A stretch of 64,000 nucleotides of DNA, from contig JAGYKD010000001.1 of assembly GCA_018401695.1 (NCBI GenBank), positions 598,016 through 662,015 on the forward strand, read 5' to 3'. The notes below the pieces were generated by a model, which saw only the letters and a list, made by a program, of their open reading frames with translations, was not told the DNA's origin and did not search any database. Origin of the DNA: Flavobacteriales bacterium. Lineage in GTDB: Bacteria; Bacteroidota; Bacteroidia; CAIKAF01. Positions within the stretch are counted from its first letter, which is position 1. Every line of letters begins with the position of its first letter. Made by a program: the position numbers and the translations under genes. Shown piece by piece: positions 36,754 through 44,189 of the stretch.

Positions 36754-36771
36754 TATAACGCGCCCCGGCGC

Positions 36772-36892
36772 AGGCCCATTAGCCTGCTGCAGTGGGGTGC
36801 ACAGCAGCCGCCCGACCAAGAGCGACCACAGGAAGCTCCTTGGTCGGGCTTGGCTGCGTAGCTAGCCCACAAGGCAGCTAATGGCCGGAGAC
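36772..36892 (+). repeat. Dispersed hairpin element, copy 6 (about 36.8 kb)
   Basis: This is the longest hairpin of the family. The inner arms gcagccgcccgaccaag (36804-36820) and 36838-36856 pair, and outer arms (ggcccattagc near 36773; gctaatggcc near 36876) extend it. The core has inner stem AGC/GCT around the 11-nt loop GACCACAGGAA; the flanking GAGGA and ACCG have been replaced by arm sequence. The loop matches copy 7. Confidence 0.72.
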
Positions 36893-37017
36893 GGATTAGG
36901 CGCCCTAATAAACCAAGTGAAGTGCTAAGCCAGAAAGCAAAATAGCCGCAAAAGTCATCCTGCATCTCAAGGCAGGAAACAACAGGGGCAGAGGCTCACA
37001 AGGCAAGGGCCTGATGC

Positions 37018-38538
37018 CTACCAGGAAATCAACACCTGTCCATTCCCAAGCCGTTGACCTGCCGTATTGGTTTGGTTGGTTCCTCCATTGAAGGAGCCGC
37101 CGCCACCGCCGGCGCAGCCATCCGAGGTACCACCGGAGCCGCCACTGTAGCCGCCGCCGCCGCCGGATCCGCCGCAACAGCCGCTGAAAAATCCCCCACC
37201 GCCGCCGTAGCCGCCACCGGGACTTCCCCCACTTCCGGGATAGGCACCGCCTGCGCCGCCATTGCTCGCCGTTCCGGCCGTCAGCCAGCCACCGCCTCCA
37301 CCGCCATAGTAGGAGTACCCGCCATTGCCGTTGGTGCCTCCGGATGCCGGGTTTCGGTTGGGAGTACACTGACCGCCTGAAGCTGAAGTTCCCGCTTGAC
37401 CATCGCCACCGGTTACCCCGCCCAATGCATTGCAATGGAAACCACCGCCCCCGCCGCCGGCAGCTACCAGCAAGTTGCCGGAACGGACCACAAAACTACC
37501 GCCGCCACCGCCGGAACCACAGGTGCCATTAGACCCTTTTCCGCCTACCAAAATGGTCAGCTGGTCGCCCCCATTCACTGAAAAATCTCCTTTAATGTAT
37601 GCTCCGCGGCCACCCAAACGCTGTCCTGAGCCGTTTTGGGAGTTGCTGGCGCCCCCTTCGGCACCCCAGGCCTCCACCGTGATTTGCGTTACGCAGGCCG
37701 GCACCGTAAAGCTTTGCAAACCGCCGGTGTACGAAAAGGTCTGGCTGCTTGAGGGACAATTGATGATGGTTAAGGATTGTGCAGTAGAATCGGTACAACC
37801 GGGGTTGTAGGTTACTTTATGGGTTACTTGTACCGAACCGGTTTGACTCCAGGTAACCTGCGGGTTCTGTGCCACGGAACTGGCCGGTGTTCCGTTTTGA
37901 AAAGTCCAGGCATAAGCCGAGGCGCCCGGGCTGGCCGAAGAAAAGGTAGAAGGAACACCTATGGAAGGACTGCTTGGATTTACCGTAAAAGAAGCATCGG
38001 GCTGAGTTACCGTTATGGGCAATGCGGTCTGTGGACTTGTTCCGCAACTATTTACCGCTTGCACCTGAATGCTCCCGGATCCGGATCCGGCATTGACCAA
38101 AAGGGAATCCGTACCTTGTCCTGAAACAATAGAGAAACCGCTTGGCACTTGCCACTGGTAGGAAGAGGCGCCGGGCACATTGGCCACCGAAAACCATACA
38201 TTCTGTTGGTTGGGACACACCAGCGTAGATCCGAGAATGCTTTGAGGAGCAGGGGGCGCCTGGCTGCAATTGCAGGCCAAGGCATTCCAACCGGTTCCGG
38301 CAAAATAACTTTCCAGGCATTGGGTGGTGGTATTTACAATGAGCAATCCATCGGCAGGGTTTGCAATGGCATTGCGTTGTGCTGTGGTAAGCCGGGGAGC
38401 CAGCAGGCCACCAAAGGTTCCGGAAATATCCAGCACGGCCGAAGCATCCGGTGTGGAGGTGTTTACTCCCACGGATTGTGCCTTTAAAGTACCTAAAAAA
38501 CAAAGCGATAGAACTGCTACGGTAAGGATACGTTTCAT
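37018..38538 (-). CDS. Secreted glycine-rich (ALK/LTK-like) protein with PKD-like domains
   Basis: A 506-residue exported protein (signal peptide [21 protein letters not shown]). The region [37 protein letters not shown] (about 22-58) is the common Bacteroidota surface-protein leader domain. Two PKD/Ig-like regions follow (about 95-180 and 180-262). The glycine-rich domain starts at [32 protein letters not shown] (about 266) and ends GNGQVLISW. Same plan as the 15635-16879 protein, with one more PKD-like region. No T9SS domain is seen. It is preceded by a palindrome-rich stretch. Role unknown. Confidence 0.78.
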   Translation of the reverse strand: MKRILTVAVLSLCFLGTLKAQSVGVNTSTPDASAVLDISGTFGGLLAPRLTTAQRNAIANPADGLLIVNTTTQCLESYFAGTGWNALACNCSQAPPAPQSILGSTLVCPNQQNVWFSVANVPGASSYQWQVPSGFSIVSGQGTDSLLVNAGSGSGSIQVQAVNSCGTSPQTALPITVTQPDASFTVNPSSPSIGVPSTFSSASPGASAYAWTFQNGTPASSVAQNPQVTWSQTGSVQVTHKVTYNPGCTDSTAQSLTIINCPSSSQTFSYTGGLQSFTVPACVTQITVEAWGAEGGASNSQNGSGQRLGGRGAYIKGDFSVNGGDQLTILVGGKGSNGTCGSGGGGGSFVVRSGNLLVAAGGGGGGFHCNALGGVTGGDGQAGTSASGGQCTPNRNPASGGTNGNGGYSYYGGGGGGWLTAGTASNGGAGGAYPGSGGSPGGGYGGGGGFFSGCCGGSGGGGGYSGGSGGTSDGCAGGGGGSFNGGTNQTNTAGQRLGNGQVLISW

Positions 38539-38636
38539 AAGTCAAACCTACAAATTCTCCCCCTTTTGTTTTGAGCGGGCTTCAAATTTTAACCATCAAG
38601 TAAAGCGTCCCAAAGGAATATCTTAGGTTTGCACTT

Positions 38637-39428
38637 ATGGCATACTCCATTATCGATACCCATGCCCATGCCTACGATCGGCGTTTTTCCGACGAAGCCT
38701 TGGCCATGAAAGAACGGGCAAAAGCGGCAGGACTTTGCGCCGTATGCTTGCCGAATGTGGACGAAGAAAGCTTGGAACCTTTGCTGAGCTTGCACCAAAG
38801 CGACCCTGCATTTTTCCCTGCCATGCTGGGCCTTCACCCTTGTTCGGTGGGCTCAAATCCACAAGAACAGTTGGAGCAACTCTGGAGTATGGCCAAGGGT
38901 AAAGCACCCTGGATTGCGGTGGGGGAAATTGGCCTGGACCTGTATTGGGACAAAAGTCAACTTAAGCAGCAACAAGAGGCCTTAGCTTGGCAAATAAACC
39001 AAGCCAAGCAAATGGAGCTGCCTATTTGCCTGCATACCCGGGAAGCCCACCAGGAAACGGTGGACCTAATTAAGTCCGAAAAAAGACCGGAAAAGGGGGG
39101 CGTGTTTCACTGCTTTACCGGAACTGTAGAAGAAGCAAAACAGGTCTTGGATCTTGGGTTTTACTTGGGTATTGGAGGGGTGTTGACCTTTAAAAACAGC
39201 CAACTTAAAGCAGTGCTTAAGCATGTTGGCGTGGAACATTTGGTTTTGGAAACCGACAGTCCCTACTTGGCGCCGGTTCCGCACCGCGGAAAACGAAACG
39301 AGCCTGCTTACACGGCCTTGGTATTGGAGTTTCTTGCGGAATCTTTGGGGATTTCGAGAGAAAAGCTGGCAGAAACCACCACCCGAAACGCCCAACACCT
39401 GTTTCACTTGGATTTAAACCCGGCATAA
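38637..39428 (+). CDS. TatD-family metal-dependent hydrolase (DNase-like)
   Basis: A 263-residue TIM-barrel hydrolase. Metal-binding and signature motifs are IDTHAHAYD (6-14), GEIGLDLYWD (about 97-106), the ICLHTREA region (about 130), FHCFTGTVEEA (about 157) and LETDSPYLAPVPHRGKRNEP (about 204-223), all typical of TatD. Probably a cytoplasmic 3'-5' exonuclease or related deoxyribonuclease (inference from family). It overlaps ansA by one base (TAATG). Confidence 0.93.
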   Translation: MAYSIIDTHAHAYDRRFSDEALAMKERAKAAGLCAVCLPNVDEESLEPLLSLHQSDPAFFPAMLGLHPCSVGSNPQEQLEQLWSMAKGKAPWIAVGEIGLDLYWDKSQLKQQQEALAWQINQAKQMELPICLHTREAHQETVDLIKSEKRPEKGGVFHCFTGTVEEAKQVLDLGFYLGIGGVLTFKNSQLKAVLKHVGVEHLVLETDSPYLAPVPHRGKRNEPAYTALVLEFLAESLGISREKLAETTTRNAQHLFHLDLNPA

Positions 39429-40453
39429 TGGATGCTAAGCCACGTATTTTATTGATTTATACGGGAGGTACCATAGGCAGTATGGAGGACCCGGAAACCG
39501 GGAGCCTAAGGCCCGTTAATTTTGATGCGCTGTTGGAGTTCATGCCGGAATTGCAGCGTCTAGACGTACATTTACAGGTGCTTCCTTACGAAAACCCTAA
39601 GGACAGCTCGGATATGCGGCCGGAGGATTGGGTACATTTGGCCAAACTCATTGAAGCCAACTACCCAAATTTTGATGGTTTTGTAGTGCTACACGGCACA
39701 GATACCATGGCCTATACCGCTTCGGCACTTAGTTTTCTGTTGGAAAACCTAAGGAAGCCTGTGATTCTTACGGGGAGTCAGCTTCCCATGGGGCGTTTGC
39801 GAACGGATGGTAAGGAGAACCTGCTATCGGCCTTAGAAATTGCGGCCTGGCAAGAAGGCGGTGCATCGCTGGTTCAAGAGGTGGCCGTATACTTTGAATA
39901 TAAGCTATACCGTGGCAACCGCTGCTTAAAATACAGCGCCATGCACTTTAATGCCTACAAAAGCCCCAATTACCCCTTACTGGCGGAGGCGGGTGTGGAA
40001 CTTAGTTTTCACCGTGAGGCGCTTTGGCGTCCCGGCTCCGCACCTTTTCGCTGCATAGGGTCTTTAAGCACCAACGTTGCTTCTATTCGGTTTTTCCCGG
40101 GTTTGTCGGTGGCTCAAGTAAAAGCCACTTTGCAACAGCCCGGACTAAGGGCCTTAATCATTGAAACCTTTGGTTTTGGTAACGGTCCCTATGATCCTGA
40201 AATGTATTCCTTGCTTGAAGAAGCAGGAGCCAAAGGCCTAGTTATGGTAAATATTAGTCAGTGCATTCAAGGGGCGGTGCAGCCGGGCCGCTATGCTACG
40301 GGGAATGCCCTTGCCAAAATTGGTGTATTGAGCGGTCATGACCTTACTTTTGAAGCGGCCGTTACCAAGGCAATGTATTTGTTGGGCACCTGTTCCCATG
40401 CGGATGAAGTGAAGCGAGGATTCTCCTTAAGTCTTGCCGGCGAACAAAGTTGA
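39428..40453 (+). CDS. ansA: L-Asparaginase, type I (cytoplasmic)
   Basis: A 341-residue enzyme hydrolysing asparagine to aspartate and ammonia. The first active-site motif is IYTGGTIGSM (about 9-18), with the nucleophile threonine; the second is VLHGTDTMAYTASALSF (about 87-103). There is no signal peptide, hence the type I call. Its start codon overlaps the tatD stop, so the two are co-transcribed. A tRNA-Ser gene follows 37 bp after the stop. Confidence 0.92.
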   Translation: MDAKPRILLIYTGGTIGSMEDPETGSLRPVNFDALLEFMPELQRLDVHLQVLPYENPKDSSDMRPEDWVHLAKLIEANYPNFDGFVVLHGTDTMAYTASALSFLLENLRKPVILTGSQLPMGRLRTDGKENLLSALEIAAWQEGGASLVQEVAVYFEYKLYRGNRCLKYSAMHFNAYKSPNYPLLAEAGVELSFHREALWRPGSAPFRCIGSLSTNVASIRFFPGLSVAQVKATLQQPGLRALIIETFGFGNGPYDPEMYSLLEEAGAKGLVMVNISQCIQGAVQPGRYATGNALAKIGVLSGHDLTFEAAVTKAMYLLGTCSHADEVKRGFSLSLAGEQS

Positions 40454-40490
40454 ACATGGTTCCGTATTTTTTGTATTTTCGCCCTCCCTT

Positions 40491-40631
<141 letters not shown>

Positions 40632-40720
40632 TTGTTTGAGGGCAGAACTTTGAAATAAAAATCAAACACGCTTCAGCGGGTTTGGCTTTGCAGCTCCCCC
40701 CTTTAGGGATCAGTTTTACT

Positions 40721-40789
40721 AATCCCCCTCTCTCCGCAAAGCCAAAGCCCGATTAGGGCTTTTTTTTATTTCAAAGGGATGCCCCAAAC
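40721..40789 (+). repeat. 69-bp direct repeat, copy 2 (displaced tRNA-Ser 3' end plus terminator)
   Basis: Perfect 69-bp copy of 40563-40631 without the rest of the tRNA. The 89 bp between the copies (40632-40720) contain an arm complementary to part of copy 1 (ttatttcaaag near 40608, ctttgaaataa near 40648). Such a layout resembles an attachment-site duplication or a slipped duplication; no integrase is nearby. Confidence 0.9.
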
Positions 40790-40792
40790 GCT

Positions 40793-40925
40793 TTCCACGC
40801 ATGGCCATGCGTTGGTTCCACGCATGGCAATGCATTGATTCCACGCATGGCAATGCGTGGCTACGGTGTGGTTTGCTTTCCACGCATGGCGATGCATTGA
40901 TTCCACGCATGGCAATGCGTGGCTA
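40793..40925. repeat. Five-unit 23-nt palindromic repeat array
   Basis: Units starting ttccacgcatgg at 40793, 40816, 40839, 40878 and 40901 show 23-nt periodicity within two clusters (three and two units, 39 nt apart). Each holds the palindrome acgcatggcaatgcgt or a variant with one or two changes. It lies between the tRNA-Ser duplication and the exbB promoter region. Confidence 0.85.
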
Positions 40926-41213
40926 CATTTCATTGGGGTAATTTGAAAGGATGGCAGAGGGCTACAGACCCAAAAAATCTTTCCTAAGCACCTGCAAAAT
41001 CCCGATAAAATGGTTGGGCTGTTGCCCATACTGTAAATGAATAATACCCGGGTATTTAACCTCAGGTGTCTGATATAAAGACCATTATGAAATTTCGCAG
41101 GAAAAGGTCAGGGCTTGTCGGACAGACTTGAGTTACCAATGAGGTCCAAAAAAAATCCGATACATCCCAAAAAGCTTCCGTGAATAAAATAGCAGCAGAT
41201 TGCATAATTCTGT
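40926..41213. other. Upstream region of the ExbB operon
   Basis: About 290 bp of AT-rich non-coding DNA after the palindrome array. I see no gene. The presumed promoter box lies just downstream at 41214. Confidence 0.4.
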
Positions 41214-41221
41214 TATTTTTG
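41214..41221 (+). promoter_or_regulatory. Putative -7 box of the exbB operon
   Basis: TATTTTTG matches the TAnnTTTG consensus, about 51 nt upstream of the exbB start at 41273. A -33 TTG is not clear. Confidence 0.45.
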
Positions 41222-41272
41222 CCTGAGTCAATAGTTTATTCATAACAATAGCGACACTAGGCACTAACAATT

Positions 41273-42133
41273 ATGCGCATGAAAAAGTCGATTGCTCTAT
41301 TCACCCTGGCCTTGAGCCTTAGTTTTGGTACCGGTGCAATAGCACAAGACGGTTCCGAACCCACCAACGGGGAATCCGTAGAAATGACCGAAGAGTCGGC
41401 TGCGGCTCCTATGGTAGAAGAACCCGTAGCAGAAGAAGCTGCAGAAGCTCCGGCCGAAGCCTCTCCAGAAGCCACTACAGAAACCGGTTTCCGTGAAGTT
41501 ATTAAAGACAAGTTTATTGAAGGTGGTTACCAGTGGATGTCACCTCTTTTGATTTGTTTGATTATTGGCTTGGCCGTAGCCATTGAGCGTATTATTTACC
41601 TCAACATGGCCACGATCAATACCAAGAAGTTTTTGGAGCGCATCGAATCCTCCTTAAAGTCAGGTGGTGTTGAAAGCGCCCGCGAGTTATGCCGCAGCAC
41701 TGCCGGACCTGTTGCCGGAATTTTTTACGAAGGTTTAACCCGTTCCGATGAAGGCATTGAAGTAGTTGAAAACTCGGTGGTTTCTTACGGAAGCGTGGAA
41801 ATGGGTAAAATGGAGCGTGCCCTACCTTGGTTGTCGCTATTTATTGCCTTGGCACCTATGCTTGGGTTCCTTGGAACGGTAATTGGTATGATTGAAGCCT
41901 TTGACCGTATTGAAGCTGCGGGAGACATTTCACCCACGGTAGTTGCCGGCGGTATCAAAATCGCTCTTTTGACTACCGTAGGCGGTTTGATTGTGGCCAT
42001 TATTCTGCAGATTTTCTACAACTATATTATGTCTAAAATCGAAGGATTGGTTAACGATATGGAAGAAGCTTCCGTGAATTTCATTGATTTATTGGTTAAG
42101 ACCGGTGTGGTTAAGACCAAGAACAACGCCTAA
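41273..42133 (+). CDS. exbB: MotA/TolQ/ExbB proton-channel protein with signal peptide
   Basis: A 286-residue inner-membrane protein. An N-terminal signal-like segment (MKKSIALFTLALSLSFGTGAIAQ, from the ATG at 41279 or 41273) is followed by an acidic Ala/Glu-rich linker (about 25-72). The channel core then follows: first TM at about 87-108, the conserved PLLICLIIGLAVAIER, and LAPMLGFLGTVIGMIEAFD (about 190-208) with the last helices. It should power TonB receptors together with the ExbD proteins downstream. The extended N-terminus, absent in E. coli ExbB, is known to occur in Bacteroidota. First gene of a four-gene operon. Confidence 0.9.
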   Translation: MRMKKSIALFTLALSLSFGTGAIAQDGSEPTNGESVEMTEESAAAPMVEEPVAEEAAEAPAEASPEATTETGFREVIKDKFIEGGYQWMSPLLICLIIGLAVAIERIIYLNMATINTKKFLERIESSLKSGGVESARELCRSTAGPVAGIFYEGLTRSDEGIEVVENSVVSYGSVEMGKMERALPWLSLFIALAPMLGFLGTVIGMIEAFDRIEAAGDISPTVVAGGIKIALLTTVGGLIVAIILQIFYNYIMSKIEGLVNDMEEASVNFIDLLVKTGVVKTKNNA

Positions 42134-42158
42134 ATCAGGCTAATAAAACCTTAGGTTT

Positions 42159-42680
42159 ATGGATATTTTCAAAACAGCAGGTCTTGTCGGTCGCATATTG
42201 GCGGCTCTCTTTGGCGTGCTTGGCATCATAGGTTTTGCTGTGGTGTTGGGCAACGGCATTGACAAGGACACCATGGATACCCTATTGAAACTAGGTACCG
42301 AAGAAGGTATGGCCGAAGCGGCTTCCTTCTCCGGCTCTGTGAACTTTTTCTTGAGTGTAACCTTATGGGCGCTCATTTTGGCTGTGGCCTTAATTGCCAT
42401 TTTTGTAGTGTATACGGCCGTAATTGACTGGAAAAAGTTGCTTAAGCCGGTGATTTTTGCTGCCGGTGCAGGGCTAATATTCCTTATTACTTGGAGTATG
42501 GCCAAAGGACGCGAAACCTACAATCTAAAAGGCAAATCGATAGAGACGGTCGAAACCATTCGTGCCGTACCCGATGGTGCGTTTTATTTTGCCGATGCCG
42601 CATTGCTTGCCCTAGGCATTATAATGACACTTACCATACTTCTTGTAATATATACAGAGGTAAGTCGTTTGTTTAAATAA
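42159..42680 (+). CDS. Four-helix membrane protein of the ExbB/ExbD operon
   Basis: A 173-residue protein with about four hydrophobic segments (about 12-32, 62-85, 95-113, 147-167) and no known domain. It lies between exbB and exbD (25 nt after exbB, 14 nt before exbD), a position where Bacteroidota often have a conserved hypothetical membrane protein. It probably belongs to the energy-transduction complex (inference from context only). Confidence 0.65.
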   Translation: MDIFKTAGLVGRILAALFGVLGIIGFAVVLGNGIDKDTMDTLLKLGTEEGMAEAASFSGSVNFFLSVTLWALILAVALIAIFVVYTAVIDWKKLLKPVIFAAGAGLIFLITWSMAKGRETYNLKGKSIETVETIRAVPDGAFYFADAALLALGIIMTLTILLVIYTEVSRLFK

Positions 42681-42694
42681 AAACAAGCTGTATC

Positions 42695-43327
42695 ATGGCC
42701 AGAAGAAGAGATCGTAAAGGCATGCCCGAAATCAATTCGGGCTCTATGGCCGACATCGCATTCCTTTTGCTTATCTTCTTCCTGGTAACCACTACCATGG
42801 ACCAGGAAACAGGTTTGCCCAGGGAACTGCCGCGAAAAATGGAAGAGGAAACCAAGCCTCCTCCCGTTAAAGAGCGTAACGTGCTTTTGGTATATGTAAA
42901 CCGAAACAACGATTTGTTGGTAAACAACGAATATGGAGATATTGGCACGCTCAAACAACGGGTTAAAGAGTTTGTACCCAACAAAACCAACAACGATAAG
43001 CTCCCTGAAAAAGACGCTCCCGAAACGTTTGGAAAGGAGCCGCACGATTTTGTATTTCAAAAGTCCAAGGGCATTGTAGCGCTTCAAAACGACCGGCTTA
43101 CTTCGTACAGCATGTACATTCAGGTGCAAGATGTTTTAACACAAGCCTTCAATGAAATGAGGAATGAATTGGCCTTGGCAAAATACGGGCAGTCCTTCGC
43201 TCAATTGGAAGCCTTGTCCAACAAAGCGCCTACCGAAGATTTGCAAGAAGAAGCAGAAACCAAGGTGCGTGCCATACAAAAAGCCATTCCTATGGCCATT
43301 TCGGAAGCTGAACCCGTAAAATATTAA
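42695..43327 (+). CDS. exbD: ExbD/TolR-family protein 1
   Basis: A 210-residue protein with an N-terminal cytosolic stretch (MARRRDRKGMPEINSGS) and one TM helix holding the functional aspartate (MADIAFLLLIFFLVTTTM, about 18-35). The periplasmic domain is longer than the roughly 140 residues usual for ExbD, with an insertion rich in Lys/Glu at about 80-160. It lies 14 nt after the membrane protein gene and 6 nt before the second ExbD gene. It forms the proton-channel complex with ExbB. Confidence 0.9.
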   Translation: MARRRDRKGMPEINSGSMADIAFLLLIFFLVTTTMDQETGLPRELPRKMEEETKPPPVKERNVLLVYVNRNNDLLVNNEYGDIGTLKQRVKEFVPNKTNNDKLPEKDAPETFGKEPHDFVFQKSKGIVALQNDRLTSYSMYIQVQDVLTQAFNEMRNELALAKYGQSFAQLEALSNKAPTEDLQEEAETKVRAIQKAIPMAISEAEPVKY

Positions 43328-43333
43328 TGCTGT

Positions 43334-43807
43334 ATGTCAAGGTTTCGTAAAGGTGGAAAAAAAGGAGGACCCGGTATCAACACCGCCTCGCTTCCGGATA
43401 TCGTATTTATGCTGCTGTTTTTCTTTATGGTAGCCACCCGAATGCGCGAAGTAACGCTTAAGGTAAAAATCACCAAGCCGGAAGCTACCCAAGCGGTTAA
43501 AATTGCGGCAGAAGACCGCAACAAAATCATCAATGTATATGTGGGTAAACCTACCAAACCTGCAGTGCATGGTACAGCGGTACGTTTGCAACTGAACGAT
43601 GCCATTGCCGACATTCAAGATGTAGGCCCTTTTGCCCTAGAGGAGATTGGAAAGCTTCCGGAAATGGACCAAAAACGAGCCTTTGTATCCATTAAGGCAG
43701 ACGAAGACATTTCTACCGGTATCATCACCGACATTAAGGAAGAATTGCGGAATGTAGACGCGCTTAAAATACAATACGGCACTCGAAAGACTGCGGTACT
43801 AGATTAA
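43334..43807 (+). CDS. exbD: ExbD/TolR-family protein 2
   Basis: A 157-residue second ExbD. N-terminus MSRFRKGGKKGGPGINTAS, then a TM with conserved Asp (LPDIVFMLLFFFMVATRM), then a compact periplasmic domain. Its divergence from ExbD 1 suggests heteromeric assembly, as is common in Bacteroidota, which often have two exbD genes. It is the last gene of the operon and is followed by a strong terminator. Confidence 0.9.
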   Translation: MSRFRKGGKKGGPGINTASLPDIVFMLLFFFMVATRMREVTLKVKITKPEATQAVKIAAEDRNKIINVYVGKPTKPAVHGTAVRLQLNDAIADIQDVGPFALEEIGKLPEMDQKRAFVSIKADEDISTGIITDIKEELRNVDALKIQYGTRKTAVLD

Positions 43808-43809
43808 GC

Positions 43810-43838
43810 AAACGGCCTTAAGGGCCGTTTTTTTTTGC
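43810..43838 (+). terminator. Terminator of the exbB-exbD operon
   Basis: The stem aacggcc (43811-43817) and ggccgtt encloses a short loop and is followed by about nine T on the plus strand, 4 nt after the last stop codon. Confidence 0.9.
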
Positions 43839-44189
43839 CTAAAACACCGCATCTAAATGTGGCAGAAAATTCGGCCTGCATATGCCGGAGAAGCAAACGA
43901 CAAAGAATCACCGCCCAGGGACCGCATGAATGCCCCCTAAGCCCTAAAGCTTGCAGCAGTGGACTCCGGTGGGGTGGCGTAATACAAACCACGCCGAAGT
44001 CCTTAAGGTGCTTAGATAGGGGTATTATTGGGGTTAGGGACGCTAACAGAAAAGGTGCTGCTGCTGCTGCTTTAGGGCTTAGGGAGCAGAAAAAAGGGCC
44101 CGGCCGCCCATCCGATATCTCCTTTAGCAGAGGTTTTGCAGGTGTAGGTGTTTTGCCTTTGGGCACTAAAAGGGCGGGGGCGCCAAGCT
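43839..44189. other. Intergenic region between convergent genes
   Basis: About 350 bp between the ExbD 2 gene and the NlpC-CapA gene. It contains the nested inverted repeats at 43935-44084. No gene credible; the reading frames cross the repeats and are GC-biased. 44085-44189 shows no feature beyond a GC-rich cccggccgccc patch. Confidence 0.5.
43935..44084. repeat. Large inverted repeat with inner palindrome
   Basis: The perfect 16-bp arms ccctaagccctaaagc (43935-43950) and gctttagggcttaggg (44069-44084) enclose 118 nt. Near the left end of the interior is a second inverted repeat (ggact...ggcgt at 43961-43980 with acgcc...agtcc at 43991-44002). The right interior is a (CTG)n run at about 44057-44070. 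It does not carry the GAGGA-type core of the dispersed hairpins. Confidence 0.75.

Noticed and set aside
37054-38626. Long open frames antisense to the glycine-rich gene
   Set aside because: Glycine codons (GGN) on one strand force Pro/Ala-rich open frames on the other; these are shadows of the low-complexity domain.
40793-40925. Possible CRISPR array from regularly spaced ~23-nt repeats
   Set aside because: Units follow one another with almost no spacer and are themselves palindromic; there are no variable spacers of 25-40 nt and no cas genes anywhere in the window.
40719-41029. Reading frames through the palindrome array (peptides with repeated HALPCVESMH or similar)
   Set aside because: They are translations of the DNA repeat with no homology or start context; the same palindromes lie at 48280 and give equally artificial peptides.
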